A stretch of 50,659 nt of DNA, taken from positions 1 through 50,659 of the forward strand of contig NZ_JABXKI010000229.1 in NCBI RefSeq assembly GCF_017115095.1. Reading direction: 5' to 3'. The notes under the pieces were generated by a model. The model was not told the DNA's origin. It saw nothing but the letters and a program-made list of their open reading frames with translations, and made no database searches. Shown here in pieces: positions 17,759 through 26,298 of this stretch. This stretch comes from Nostoc sp. NMS4. GTDB lineage: Bacteria; Cyanobacteriota; Cyanobacteriia; Cyanobacteriales; Nostocaceae. Within the stretch, counting starts at the first letter, position 1; each line of letters opens with the position of its first letter. Both the position numbers and the translations under genes were made by a program.

Positions 17759-18481
17759 ATGCATCGATTTCGAGTAGAGGTTATTGCCAAAACACCAAAC
17801 CCGCAGCAGGTGATTTATGCCGCGATGCACCAGGACTATACTGATGGGTTTGTGTTTGATGAGCGCGACTCTTGGCCGTCGGAGTCACAAAGCGGCGAAG
17901 TTATTGTTAAGCGGCTTTTAGCGGGTGAGAGGGGACACTATGGGCCTTTAGAGCATCCCCAGATTGTTTTTAACTGTGGCTACTTTCCCCACAGTGTCAT
18001 GCAGCAGGCCCGGACTCATCGTGTTTCCGTATCATTTGATGTACAATCTTTTAGATACACAGGCAACCAATTTATTGATGTAGTAGAAGGTAAGAAAGAC
18101 ATAGAAGATGTTTTTTACCTACGTCCCGTTGGTTATTACACTGATAGACAGGGCAAAAAATATCATTATTCACCAGAGCAACGAACAGCAGATTTGGAGT
18201 GGTGTCTAGAAGCAGCTAAACGATATAAAGCTGATTTTGAGGCGGGAATGTCTGAAGAACACGCTAGAGGCAAAGTGCCTTTTGATTATCGCCAGCATTT
18301 TGTAGTTAGTTTTAATTTAAGGTCTTTCTTGCATTTTTGTGATCTGAGAAATAAGAAAGATGCTCAACTGGAAATTCAAAAGTTGTGTGAAATGATGTGG
18401 CCTCATTTTGAAGATTGGACACCTGCGATCGCACAATGGTATGAAAAGCAGCGTCTAGGTAAAGCCAGGTTAGCACCTTAG
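17759..18481 (+). CDS. thyX: FAD-dependent thymidylate synthase ThyX
   Basis: ThyX methylates dUMP to dTMP using methylene-tetrahydrofolate and reduced FAD. The 240-aa product has the ThyX motif in cyanobacterial form (QQARTHRVSVSF, matching RHRxxS with Thr-His-Arg), HYGPLEHPQ upstream, and FNLRSFLHFCDLR towards the end. The frame is open back to 17591, but the extra 56 residues are unlike ThyX. The ATG at 17759 gives the usual MHRFRVEVIAKTPNP start and is preferred. The gene is free-standing. Confidence 0.92.
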   Translation: MHRFRVEVIAKTPNPQQVIYAAMHQDYTDGFVFDERDSWPSESQSGEVIVKRLLAGERGHYGPLEHPQIVFNCGYFPHSVMQQARTHRVSVSFDVQSFRYTGNQFIDVVEGKKDIEDVFYLRPVGYYTDRQGKKYHYSPEQRTADLEWCLEAAKRYKADFEAGMSEEHARGKVPFDYRQHFVVSFNLRSFLHFCDLRNKKDAQLEIQKLCEMMWPHFEDWTPAIAQWYEKQRLGKARLAP

Positions 18482-18571
18482 ATAATGGCTTAATTTGCGG
18501 TAGGATAAAGCGAAGCGACTATCTTCGGATTTATTGGGTTTGATTTAGAGCGATCGCATCTATTTTTTTTG

Positions 18572-18757
18572 ATGAACAAAGCTGCCGATGTTAGCACTCA
18601 AAAATTAATCAGCCTTGCACCAAATAATTGGGCAAAATGGGTGACAGGAATTCCCGACATTGTTACAGGCGAAATCTTAAATCCAGAATTTCAATAGATT
18701 AGCCGACAAAGCGATGTTGTAATTCAGGCTGAAAGTCCCCGATGGGCAGACCTTAGC
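18572..18757 (+). pseudogene. Rpn-family (PD-(D/E)XK transposase-like) N-terminal remnant
   Basis: A 41-aa frame (LISLAPNNWAKWVTGIPDIV core) matches the remembered N-terminus of cyanobacterial Rpn-like nuclease/putative transposase proteins. It stops at a TAG (18695-18697) where those proteins have Trp. Reading through, ISRQSDVVIQAESP continues the same similarity before it breaks off. So there is a nonsense mutation plus a 3' truncation. Confidence 0.55.
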
Positions 18758-18905
18758 TAGTGGAAATGAGGGTGGTGAACTCAAAATTTGGCGGCTCATT
18801 GATGGTGCTGTTCTAAAAATCCTGAATGCTCATTCACAAGCCGTGCGCTCAGTGACTTTTAGCCCTGCTGGACGGACTTTAGCGAGTCGCAGTGCTGATA
18901 GGTAT
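18739..18905 (+). pseudogene. WD40-repeat gene fragment
   Basis: In a different frame from the preceding remnant, the DNA encodes PDGQTLASGNEGGELKIW, then VRSVTFSPAGRTLASRSAD. These are parts of two WD40 blades (the PDGxxLASG...IW pattern). No start and no further blades are present, so it is a fragment. The rest of the gap up to 19149 is AT-rich and without a gene. Confidence 0.6.
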
Positions 18906-19098
18906 TTAGGGATGTTATTTTTCATGAGTTTTACTATGAGTTATGGGATGAGTTTTATGAGTTTCAGAGCCTATGAGACAACTAATATTAAAAGTAATTC
19001 GCTGTAATGTTATATCTAATGCGATTTAGCTGACTTGCTCAAATAACTTATTAATGACATTAAAATTTACAACCCTTCTTAATTTTTTTATTTAAAAG

Positions 19099-19129
19099 TT
19101 GACTATTTTGTCAATTTGTAGGTTTTAAT
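19099..19129 (+). promoter_or_regulatory. Candidate promoter for the CIS locus
   Basis: TTGACT at 19099-19104 is followed after a long 19-base spacer by TTTAAT at 19124-19129, just upstream of the sheath start at 19150. A TTGACTATTTTGTCAA inverted repeat (19099-19114) overlaps the -35 element and could be an operator. This is a by-eye match only. Confidence 0.25.
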
Positions 19130-19149
19130 TCTTAATCAGAGAATGAACA

Positions 19150-20766
19150 ATGCCCATACAACCAACTTATCCAGGCGTTTACGTAGAAGAAATCCCTAGT
19201 GGAGTACGCACGATTACAGGCGTATCTACCTCTATTACTGCCTTTATTGGTCGCGCCTTACGAGGGCCTGTAGATGAGCCAATTACTATCAACAATTATG
19301 GCGACTTTGAACGTATTTTTGGAGGCTTGTGGCTAAATAGTACCCTTGGCTATGCTCTACGAGACTTTTACCTCAACGGTGGTAGCCAAGCAATTATTGT
19401 CCGACTCATTCACTCTAAATCTAAACAGCCAGAAGGTCAAGACCAAGCTCCAGCACAAACTGAAGCCACTGCTAAGAAGGCACAACTAAATGTTAATGGT
19501 CTGAATTTAGAAGCAGCAAATGAAGGCAGTTGGGGAAATGCTTTAAAAGTGCGGATTGAATACGTAGATAATAAAGTAAAACGTGATGCAGATTCACAAA
19601 AACTATTCAACATTACAGTTCTGCTGGATAACAATACAGGTCAACTAGAATTATTTCGCAACGTATCGGTGCTACCAAATCATCCCAGACGAGTAGATAA
19701 AGTCTTGTTGAATGAGTCTTATTTTGTTCGATTTAGAGATGAATCTCTGCCAGCAGACAGACCAGCTGCTCATGCTCAACCAGCACCAAATAAAAAATTG
19801 TGGGATGACAACGATACAAACACCAAAGCGGAAGAAAACAGTGGTACGGATGGAGACGATCTAGATGTAAACGACTTCACAGGGGTAAATAAGGAAGCAA
19901 ATAAACAGGGTCTTTATGCATTAAACAAAGCCGACCTGTTTAATATCCTTTGTATTCCACCTTATAAAAATGATGGCAATATAGATTATGATTCTTTAGT
20001 CGATCAAGCAGCAGAATTTTGTAAAGACCGTCGCGCGTTTTTCATCATCGATCCGCCTACTAATTGGACTGATAAGAATAAGGCCAAAGATGGTATTCAG
20101 AGCATTGGTGAACCGACTAGTTATGCTGCTGTTTTCTTTCCGAGAATCAAACAGCCAAATCCTTTACGGGAAAATCAACTAGAAGAATTTGTTCCTTGTG
20201 GTGCGATCGCGGGTGTATTTGCTCGTACTGATGTTCAACGCGGTGTGTGGAAGGCTCCAGCAGGTACAGAAGCAACATTGACGGGTGTACCACAATTGAG
20301 TGTACCTCTAACAGATCCAGAAAATGGGGAATTAAATCCTCTGGGAATCAATTGTTTGCGAACTCTACCGGCTTTTGGTCGTGTGATTTGGGGATCGCGG
20401 ACGCGGAAGGGAGATGATCGTCTTACCGATGAATGGAAGTATATTCCGGTTCGTCGTTTCGCACTTTTCTTAGAAGAAAGTCTTTATCGCGGTACCCAAT
20501 GGGTTGTCTTTGAGCCGAATGACGAGCCATTGTGGGCGCAAATTCGCTTGAATCTTGGGGCTTTTATGCATACTCTCTTCCTTCAAGGAGCCTTTCAAGG
20601 TAGTAAGTCGGAAGATGCTTACTTTGTAAAATGTGATAAAGAAACAACAATCCAAAATGATATTAACTTAGGAATTGTCAATATCATTGTTGGTTTTGCT
20701 CCTCTCAAACCTGCTGAATTTGTCATTCTTAAGATTCAGCAAATAGCCGGACAAATAGCAGTTTAA
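19150..20766 (+). CDS. CIS contractile sheath protein
   Basis: This 538-aa protein builds the contractile outer sheath of a phage-tail-like injection system. The N-terminus (YPGVYVEEIPSGVRTI, then GVSTSITAFIGRALRGPVDE) is the hallmark of phage tail sheath and Afp/PVC sheath proteins. The C-terminal domain (VRRFALFLEESLYRGTQWVV and ALWAQIR-like segments) carries the handshake strands. A variable insert of about 150 residues (aa 85-245) is Asp/Asn/Lys-rich. Only one sheath gene is present, unlike Afp and PVC, which have three. It leads the locus and is followed after 10 bases by the tube gene. Confidence 0.92.
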   Translation: MPIQPTYPGVYVEEIPSGVRTITGVSTSITAFIGRALRGPVDEPITINNYGDFERIFGGLWLNSTLGYALRDFYLNGGSQAIIVRLIHSKSKQPEGQDQAPAQTEATAKKAQLNVNGLNLEAANEGSWGNALKVRIEYVDNKVKRDADSQKLFNITVLLDNNTGQLELFRNVSVLPNHPRRVDKVLLNESYFVRFRDESLPADRPAAHAQPAPNKKLWDDNDTNTKAEENSGTDGDDLDVNDFTGVNKEANKQGLYALNKADLFNILCIPPYKNDGNIDYDSLVDQAAEFCKDRRAFFIIDPPTNWTDKNKAKDGIQSIGEPTSYAAVFFPRIKQPNPLRENQLEEFVPCGAIAGVFARTDVQRGVWKAPAGTEATLTGVPQLSVPLTDPENGELNPLGINCLRTLPAFGRVIWGSRTRKGDDRLTDEWKYIPVRRFALFLEESLYRGTQWVVFEPNDEPLWAQIRLNLGAFMHTLFLQGAFQGSKSEDAYFVKCDKETTIQNDINLGIVNIIVGFAPLKPAEFVILKIQQIAGQIAV

Positions 20767-20776
20767 GGAGAAATAT

Positions 20777-21256
20777 ATGCCTTCTATTTCAGGTAAGCGT
20801 TTAGACCTCTACAAAAACTTTAAATTTGTTGTGAAATTCGCTGGTAAAGACGTGGCTGGGGTAAGTAAAGTCAGTGGTCTTAAGCGAACCACTGAGGTCA
20901 TAGAACACCGCACAGGTGGCGATCCTAGCACAGTCTATAAGTCCCCTGGACAAAGCAAGTACGATCCCATCACCTTAGAACGAGGTGTTAGTAAAGATCC
21001 TGATTTTGAAGAATGGGTAAATAAGGTCTGGGCGCTTGGTAAGATCGGTTCAGAAGTGTCTCTAGCAGATTTCCGTAAAGATATCACTATTGAGGTTCGT
21101 GATGAAGCTGGTAAAAAAGCGACTTCATATAACGTTTATGGTTGCTGGGTTTCCGAATATCAGGCTTTACCAGACCTGGATGCTAGTGCTAATGCTGTCG
21201 CTATCGAATACATAAAGATAGAAAACGAAGGTTGGGAGCGCGAGGGTAGTGGTTGA
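20777..21256 (+). CDS. CIS inner tube protein (gp19-like)
   Basis: This 159-aa protein is the inner tube (Hcp/gp19/Afp1-type) propelled by the sheath. The family pattern is clear: DLYKNFKFVVKFAGKDVAGV, followed by SGLKRTTEVIEHRTGGDPST and later PITLERGVSKDPDFEEWV. An AAGGAG ribosome-binding site precedes the ATG. Only one tube gene is present. It is followed by a 278-base gap that carries copy A of a direct repeat, so coupling to the next structural gene has been interrupted. Confidence 0.92.
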   Translation: MPSISGKRLDLYKNFKFVVKFAGKDVAGVSKVSGLKRTTEVIEHRTGGDPSTVYKSPGQSKYDPITLERGVSKDPDFEEWVNKVWALGKIGSEVSLADFRKDITIEVRDEAGKKATSYNVYGCWVSEYQALPDLDASANAVAIEYIKIENEGWEREGSG

Positions 21257-21304
21257 TTAAATAAGTCGAATTAATCAAGCTTTATTAAATCAGCAGGAAA
21301 TTAA

Positions 21305-21414
21305 CTATAGGGCTCCTATTTGATTTTTAAGAAAGCCAAGTTAGCTAAAAGTATGCTCTATAAAGGTTTAGCTCTCAGTATACTTAGCAAGATTTAAAAA
21401 ATAGGATTCCTATA
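21305..21414 (+). repeat. Direct repeat copy A flanking the inserted membrane gene
   Basis: This segment shares segments such as TATTTGATTTTT, TATAAAGGTT and AGCAAGATT, in the same order, with 22376-22480. Similarity is about 75-80 percent by eye with a few indels. The two copies bracket the 272-aa gene, suggesting that this gene arrived by an event that duplicated the intergenic DNA. Confidence 0.65.
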
Positions 21415-21534
21415 GGTCACTGCGTTTAACTTGCCAACTCTTGTTAATCAATTTAGCTTGAAGGAAACCTTTGTTAGTTGGATCTTACAGAAATTGCCTA
21501 GACAAGGCAGTTAGAGTAATGAGGTACATCAGCT

Positions 21535-22353
21535 ATGAATTCCGAAAATAAGCAAAACATCGATCAAATCATTAATCACTTTATTGCTAGTAATAATGGC
21601 AAAATTGATGATACTCACTTGAATCACTTAATTGAAATTAAAAAGCTGGCTTTAGAAGAACAAAAAAATCAAAATGAGCAGGAGATTAAAAAAGAAGAAA
21701 ATATAATAAAAGCTAAACAGAATAGATTTCCCAACAGTATTTTGAGTAATCCAACAACTACGGCTGTTGTTGCTGCTTTAGCTGGGTTTTTGACATCGAG
21801 TATTGTAGCATTTATTCAGGGAAGTTCTAATCTCCAACTTGAAGAACTTAAGTTTCAGTCCGAACTTATAACCAATGCAACGAAATCTGAGGATCAGAAA
21901 AAAAGAATTGAATTACTCCAATTCAATATTAATGCTGGCTTAATCAAAGACCCTTTTATTATTTCCAAGTTAGAGAGTTTAATACAAAATCGTAAAGTTC
22001 CACAGTCCTATGTAAGTCAAATTTTAGATCCTAATCAGTCCATTCTCCCTAACGATTTCTATTTACCAACAGTTAATGATTTCACTGGATCTCCAGGTTG
22101 CTACATTGCTGCCTATTCACATCAAAAGAAAATGAGCGTTAATTCAGTAGGGGGCAATGTTTATGTTATGGGTCAAGTAAGGGTTCCTGGACATTATGAG
22201 GGAAAAAATTGCGAGCCAAAAGGGTATGAAGGAAAAAAAATCGATAGTTTAGATTACTTTAAGAAATTATTTGACCAAAAACTACCTAAAGCCTGTATGA
22301 ACAAAAATTGTTGGGCAGGTAAGGAGACTGGTGGTTTTGTTGGTAGTAATTAA
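21535..22353 (+). CDS. Membrane protein of unknown function inserted in CIS locus
   Basis: This 272-aa protein was not recognised. It has a charged, Lys/Glu-rich helical N-terminus (residues 1-65, coiled-coil-like), one membrane segment (about 75-96, TTAVVAALAGFLTSSIVAFI), a second helical stretch, and a C-terminal domain with four cysteines (Gly-Cys-Tyr near 187; CEP, CMNKNCW near 230-260). The topology suggests a membrane-tethered protein with a small cysteine-bearing domain. It sits between tube and baseplate genes inside a direct-repeat pair. It may be a passenger or a system-specific membrane factor. Confidence 0.65.
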   Translation: MNSENKQNIDQIINHFIASNNGKIDDTHLNHLIEIKKLALEEQKNQNEQEIKKEENIIKAKQNRFPNSILSNPTTTAVVAALAGFLTSSIVAFIQGSSNLQLEELKFQSELITNATKSEDQKKRIELLQFNINAGLIKDPFIISKLESLIQNRKVPQSYVSQILDPNQSILPNDFYLPTVNDFTGSPGCYIAAYSHQKKMSVNSVGGNVYVMGQVRVPGHYEGKNCEPKGYEGKKIDSLDYFKKLFDQKLPKACMNKNCWAGKETGGFVGSN

Positions 22354-22375
22354 ATCAATGAAAGACTTAAAGCTG

Positions 22376-22480
22376 TTATAGAACTCGTATTTGATTTTTG
22401 AAAATCCAAGCCAGTTCAAAATCTACCATATAAAGGTTCAGTTCTCAATATACTCAGCAAGATTCAAGTAGGATTTGTAT
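22376..22480 (+). repeat. Direct repeat copy B, abutting the baseplate gene start
   Basis: This is the second copy of the roughly 105-110-base repeat found at 21305-21414. Its last base immediately precedes the ATG at 22481. It therefore acts as the 5' leader of the next gene and was probably the original tube-baseplate spacer. Confidence 0.65.
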
Positions 22481-23218
22481 ATGCGATCGCTATCAGCCTC
22501 AGAACTGTTAAATATCTGGGAATGGGGATGTAATCAGCCATCTTGGTCTAAAGCAATCAAGCTACTAGCTGGTGCTTGTCCTGAAACCTCCATAGATATG
22601 CTTACTCAACTCAGTCTCGGTCAGCGTGATGCCATGCTGCTGACATTGCGAGAGTGGACATTTGGTTCGCAAATGCTTAGTCAAGTCACCTGTCCAAGCT
22701 GTGGTGAAGTCTTGGAACTCAATTTTGATATTGCAGATATGCGTGTAGCATCACTGTCACTTGAACCAGTTGAGAAATATTGTCTTGAGCTTGGTGATTA
22801 TCAGGTGAGTTTTCGTCTACCAAACAGTTTAGATATGATAGCGATCGCTGAACACAAACAACCAGAGATTGCTCAAGATATTTTATTAGAAAGCTGTATT
22901 TTGCAAGCCGTGTGCAAGGGTGAATATCTGCCGTTTCAGCAATTGCCATCTGAGGCCAGAGATGCAATTATTACCCAAATGGCTGAAGCAGATCCTCAAG
23001 CAAATGTGCCAATTGATATTTCCTGTTCGGCTTGCAACCACCAATGGCGATCGTTATTTGACATTGTGTCGTTCTTCTGGGCTGAGATTAACGCTTGGGG
23101 ATTTCGAGTGTTGCGAGAGGTACATACTTTGGCTGCTGCTTACAGTTGGCGTGAAGCTGATATTTTGGCGATGAGTCCCAGACGGCGACAATTATATTTA
23201 GAGATGGTGACGGACTGA
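22481..23218 (+). CDS. T4-type baseplate protein (PF12322-like) with zinc-finger motif
   Basis: This 245-aa protein resembles the T4 baseplate family found in many extracellular CIS loci. The start pattern (SASELLNIWEWGCNQP, then LSLGQRDAMLLTLREWTFG) matches remembered members. Two CxxC pairs, CPSCGE near residue 73 and CSACNH near 184, probably bind one zinc. The ATG at 22481 is preferred to the TTG two codons earlier. The exact role, likely in assembly, is not established for CIS. Its stop overlaps the next ATG. Confidence 0.75.
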   Translation: MRSLSASELLNIWEWGCNQPSWSKAIKLLAGACPETSIDMLTQLSLGQRDAMLLTLREWTFGSQMLSQVTCPSCGEVLELNFDIADMRVASLSLEPVEKYCLELGDYQVSFRLPNSLDMIAIAEHKQPEIAQDILLESCILQAVCKGEYLPFQQLPSEARDAIITQMAEADPQANVPIDISCSACNHQWRSLFDIVSFFWAEINAWGFRVLREVHTLAAAYSWREADILAMSPRRRQLYLEMVTD

Positions 23219-26200
23219 TGAGCAATTATCTCTTTGATTTGATAGCTAAAAGCTTTAACTTAATCGATACAGTTCAACCTCTTATCTTATCAGTATTTGA
23301 ACCGTTACCAGAGTCTAACGTTGACTGGGAGGCATCGATCGCCACAGACTCAACTGAGTTGGAAACAATATCACAAACAGATAGATTTCGTAAATTTGAG
23401 ATTGCGCGATCGCCTGTAACAATAGGGCAAATATCTGAAGAGATAACTAACCCCCTCTTAACTAATTTAACTTCGACACCTATTCAATTTTCCCAACAAA
23501 TACTAAAATTAATTCCTAATTTGGCACAAAAACCTAACTTAGAATTATCCCCCAATTGGCTTTTTTCTGATTCAGTACTGACTCAAATCAGCACTGATAA
23601 TCAGCAATTGACTTCAAAGCCAGAGCAAAAAACAAGCAATACCCCACCGAATCTTGCTCCTGCTCAATTATTACAGAAAGAATCAAATAAAATTAATCTT
23701 ATTGTTTCTTCTGTTCAACCTTCAAACACAGAGCAAAAAACAAGCACTACCCCACCGAATCTTATTCCTGATCAATTATCACAGAAACAACTAACTAAAA
23801 TCAATCCTGTTATTTCTTATGTTCAACCTTCAAATATAGTCAATTGGGAACGATTGATAACTCAACCTTTTGTAGAATCAGAAATACTTTTACCAACTGC
23901 AAACCAAGCAGTAATTAATCCCAATACAGAGTCTATAGTTGTACCACAGAGAAAGACTTACCTATCAAATAATCTCGTTTATGTACACAACACAGAGTCA
24001 AATACTTCTCTCTCAAACCCCATCTTTGAACAGAGGCAGATTCCACCTAAATCTTTCTCCCAGCAACTAATTACAATCAATCGTTTGGGTTTATCTTTGC
24101 AATCACCGTTAAAGTCAGATGTGCAAACATATTTCACCGAAAACCTAACAAAGCCAGTTATTTTTTCATTTACTCCCCAAGATAAAACATTTTCTTTACC
24201 AAATCTAAATCCTACAATTTTAAAACCTGCGATCGCAAAGAAAAACAATACTCATATCTCAAAGCTATTTGATAAAAAATCAGGCGCGCTTACAACTCAA
24301 TCATTAAATAACCAATCAAGTGAAATTAATCAATTAGCTTCTCCTAATTGCTTACCAAAAGTATTGTATTTAAGAGAATATCTCCCGCAAATACAAGCAA
24401 AAACCAGCACTTCTCTATCAACTCCTAGCATTCTAAAACCAGGGAAATCTGTAACTGAAAACTTACATAAGCAACCTATACAAATTAATCCAGTCTTTAT
24501 CCATTCTCAGTTACCACAGTCCGAAATTTCTGAGGACTTTCCTCCTCAACTTCAATCAGAATCAACAACAATATCTACGACGGGAAACTCTTCGAGAGGC
24601 TACACCAACGCCTACGCATCTGATATTTATCAAGTTTTGCCTTTAACATCTATGCTAGCAGTAGAAACTAGCACTCCTGCTTTTACTGTAATTCAACCAC
24701 AGGAACAACTTGTGAGTGAACTATCACAAAAGCGATGGCTGCGCCAACGCCAAGGGCGATCGCTACAAGCAGAGAATATCTCAACTTCAGAAATATTATT
24801 AAGTCAGATTATAGAACAACCAACAGCGATCGCACCTGCTATTACTCAAGTTTTGCCTTTAACACCTGTGACAACTATAGATACTAGTCATTCCGCTTTA
24901 AGTTCTGTAATTCAACCACAAGTAAAACATGGAGCGATACCTTCTCTGCGAGACGCTACGCATAGCTTGCTTCCCCGTAGGGGTACGGTAAGCTCCGCTA
25001 AGGCATCTACTATTTATAGTACCTTAGCGAATTCACACAAACAGAGCTTAATACCTACAATTGCTATAGAAACAATTGCCGAACCACAGGAAAAACTTAC
25101 GTCTAAGGGACTTCCAAGAAATAAATTATCTATCTTGTGGGGTGGGCATCTTACCCGCCCTAATAATGGGACGGGTGAGGACACCCATCCCACAAGAAAA
25201 TCTGGGATGTTTTTCTATCTGGAAGTCCCTAATGTGCCAGAAAATCAGCAGAGGTTTGTCCACAAAAATCTTTCATCAATGCAGCCATTTATCGCAAATG
25301 CATCTTCTAAACTATCTTCGCTTCAGACAAACAGTTTTACTGCACCATTCGTAAATAATTTACCATCATCTGTCGCTTCACAACCGACAACTCAGCTAAC
25401 TCCTATTAATTCAGATATAATATCAACTCCTGCTTTATATCCTTCAACCGCAGAAAATAACATACAATCGCAAGTCAACTTTTCTGACTCTCACTTGTCT
25501 TATTTCCGTGGGGAAAGAGCTTCTACTCAGGAAGTCGGCTTAAAAAACTATAATAGGAGCGATCGCCAAGATGTTCATATCCAGAAAATTGGCGTTGTAG
25601 AACAGTGGGATGAATTCGTTAATTACGCCCATCATCCCGCAAATATGCAACGCCAGCAAATCAATCCTAATGAAGGTATATTGACCAGCCCAGTTGAAAA
25701 CTCAATATTACCTCAGAACCCATTCCCTAACTTATCTATGTCTGCGGATAGATTCAAAGAGCGCCAAGATATTCATATCCAGAAAATTGGCGTTGTAGAA
25801 CAGTGGGATGAATTCGTTAATTACGCCCATCATCCCGCAAATATGCAACGCCAGCAAATCAATCCTAATGAAGGTATATTGACCAGCCCAGTTGAAAACT
25901 CAATATTACCTCAGAACCCATTCCCTAACTTATCTATGTCTGCGGATAAATTCAAAGAGCGCCAAGATATTTCTATCCAGAAAAGGTCTTCATACTTTAG
26001 GCAATTAGAGGAATCTGATTTCAGACCGCTATCTGGGTCTATCAATGACCTGACTGTGAAAAATTTGTCAGTCATCGCAGCTAGTAACAAAAAAGTCCAA
26101 AAGCGTTGGCGAAGCCCGTCGCAGACATCGCCACCAAAATATGACGCACCACCTCCTATTCAAGTCACAATTGGTCGGCTGGAAATTCGCAATGCAGCTC

Positions 26201-26295
26201 CAGCACCACCTCCGCCTCGACCAAAGCCCCGTCCAGCAACATCTGTGATGAGTTTGAATGAATACTTGCAGCGACGTGCTGCCAGAAGGAGGTAA
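23218..26295 (+). CDS. Large low-complexity repeat protein of the CIS locus
   Basis: This 1025-aa protein has no recognised enzyme domain. It is rich in Ser, Thr, Asn, Gln and Pro and is probably largely disordered. It contains a 36-aa tandem repeat (units at 23623 and 23731), a 66-aa tandem repeat (units at 25564 and 25762, nearly identical) and several Nostoc repeats read in frame. The ordered-looking end, with QVTIGRLEIRNAAPAPPPPR and then MSLNEYLQRRAARRR, is a tail seen on proteins of other CIS loci. Its position between baseplate and terminator genes makes it a candidate tape-measure or lumen protein. A helical tape measure is not otherwise visible in this locus. The start overlaps the preceding stop by one base (TGATG). 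Confidence 0.7.
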   Translation: MSNYLFDLIAKSFNLIDTVQPLILSVFEPLPESNVDWEASIATDSTELETISQTDRFRKFEIARSPVTIGQISEEITNPLLTNLTSTPIQFSQQILKLIPNLAQKPNLELSPNWLFSDSVLTQISTDNQQLTSKPEQKTSNTPPNLAPAQLLQKESNKINLIVSSVQPSNTEQKTSTTPPNLIPDQLSQKQLTKINPVISYVQPSNIVNWERLITQPFVESEILLPTANQAVINPNTESIVVPQRKTYLSNNLVYVHNTESNTSLSNPIFEQRQIPPKSFSQQLITINRLGLSLQSPLKSDVQTYFTENLTKPVIFSFTPQDKTFSLPNLNPTILKPAIAKKNNTHISKLFDKKSGALTTQSLNNQSSEINQLASPNCLPKVLYLREYLPQIQAKTSTSLSTPSILKPGKSVTENLHKQPIQINPVFIHSQLPQSEISEDFPPQLQSESTTISTTGNSSRGYTNAYASDIYQVLPLTSMLAVETSTPAFTVIQPQEQLVSELSQKRWLRQRQGRSLQAENISTSEILLSQIIEQPTAIAPAITQVLPLTPVTTIDTSHSALSSVIQPQVKHGAIPSLRDATHSLLPRRGTVSSAKASTIYSTLANSHKQSLIPTIAIETIAEPQEKLTSKGLPRNKLSILWGGHLTRPNNGTGEDTHPTRKSGMFFYLEVPNVPENQQRFVHKNLSSMQPFIANASSKLSSLQTNSFTAPFVNNLPSSVASQPTTQLTPINSDIISTPALYPSTAENNIQSQVNFSDSHLSYFRGERASTQEVGLKNYNRSDRQDVHIQKIGVVEQWDEFVNYAHHPANMQRQQINPNEGILTSPVENSILPQNPFPNLSMSADRFKERQDIHIQKIGVVEQWDEFVNYAHHPANMQRQQINPNEGILTSPVENSILPQNPFPNLSMSADKFKERQDISIQKRSSYFRQLEESDFRPLSGSINDLTVKNLSVIAASNKKVQKRWRSPSQTSPPKYDAPPPIQVTIGRLEIRNAAPAPPPPRPKPRPATSVMSLNEYLQRRAARRR
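23623..23838 (+). repeat. Two 108-bp tandem coding repeats
   Basis: Units start at 23623 and 23731, each encoding a 36-aa block beginning EQKTS(N/T)TPPNL and ending VQPSN. The copies have diverged in about a third of residues, so this duplication is older than the 198-bp one downstream in the same gene. Confidence 0.8.
24946..25015 (+). repeat. Nostoc palindromic repeat read in frame
   Basis: CTTCTCTGCGAGACGCTACG followed by CATAGCTTGCTTCCCC and a GTACGGTAAGCTCCGC segment belongs to the same dispersed family as the complement of 12200-12250. Here it is inside the 1025-aa gene and is translated (SLRDATHSLLPRRGTVSSAK) without breaking the frame. Confidence 0.65.
25131..25196 (+). repeat. GTGGGGTGGGCATC-type hairpin repeat read in frame
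   Basis: Left arm CTTGTGGGGTGGGCATCTTA and right arm ACACCCATCCCACAAG pair almost fully around a short AT-rich loop. This is a common intergenic repeat type in cyanobacteria, here embedded in the coding sequence of the 1025-aa protein and translated as WGGHLTRPNNGTGEDTHPTR. Confidence 0.6.
25564..25959 (+). repeat. Two near-identical 198-bp tandem coding repeats
   Basis: Units 25564-25761 and 25762-25959 are almost identical in DNA, and a third partial copy begins at 25960 (CGCCAAGATATTTCTATCCA). Each encodes 66 residues starting RQD(V/I)HIQKIGVVEQWDEFV. The near identity points to a recent duplication or to ongoing gene conversion. Confidence 0.9.
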
Positions 26296-26298
26296 GTG

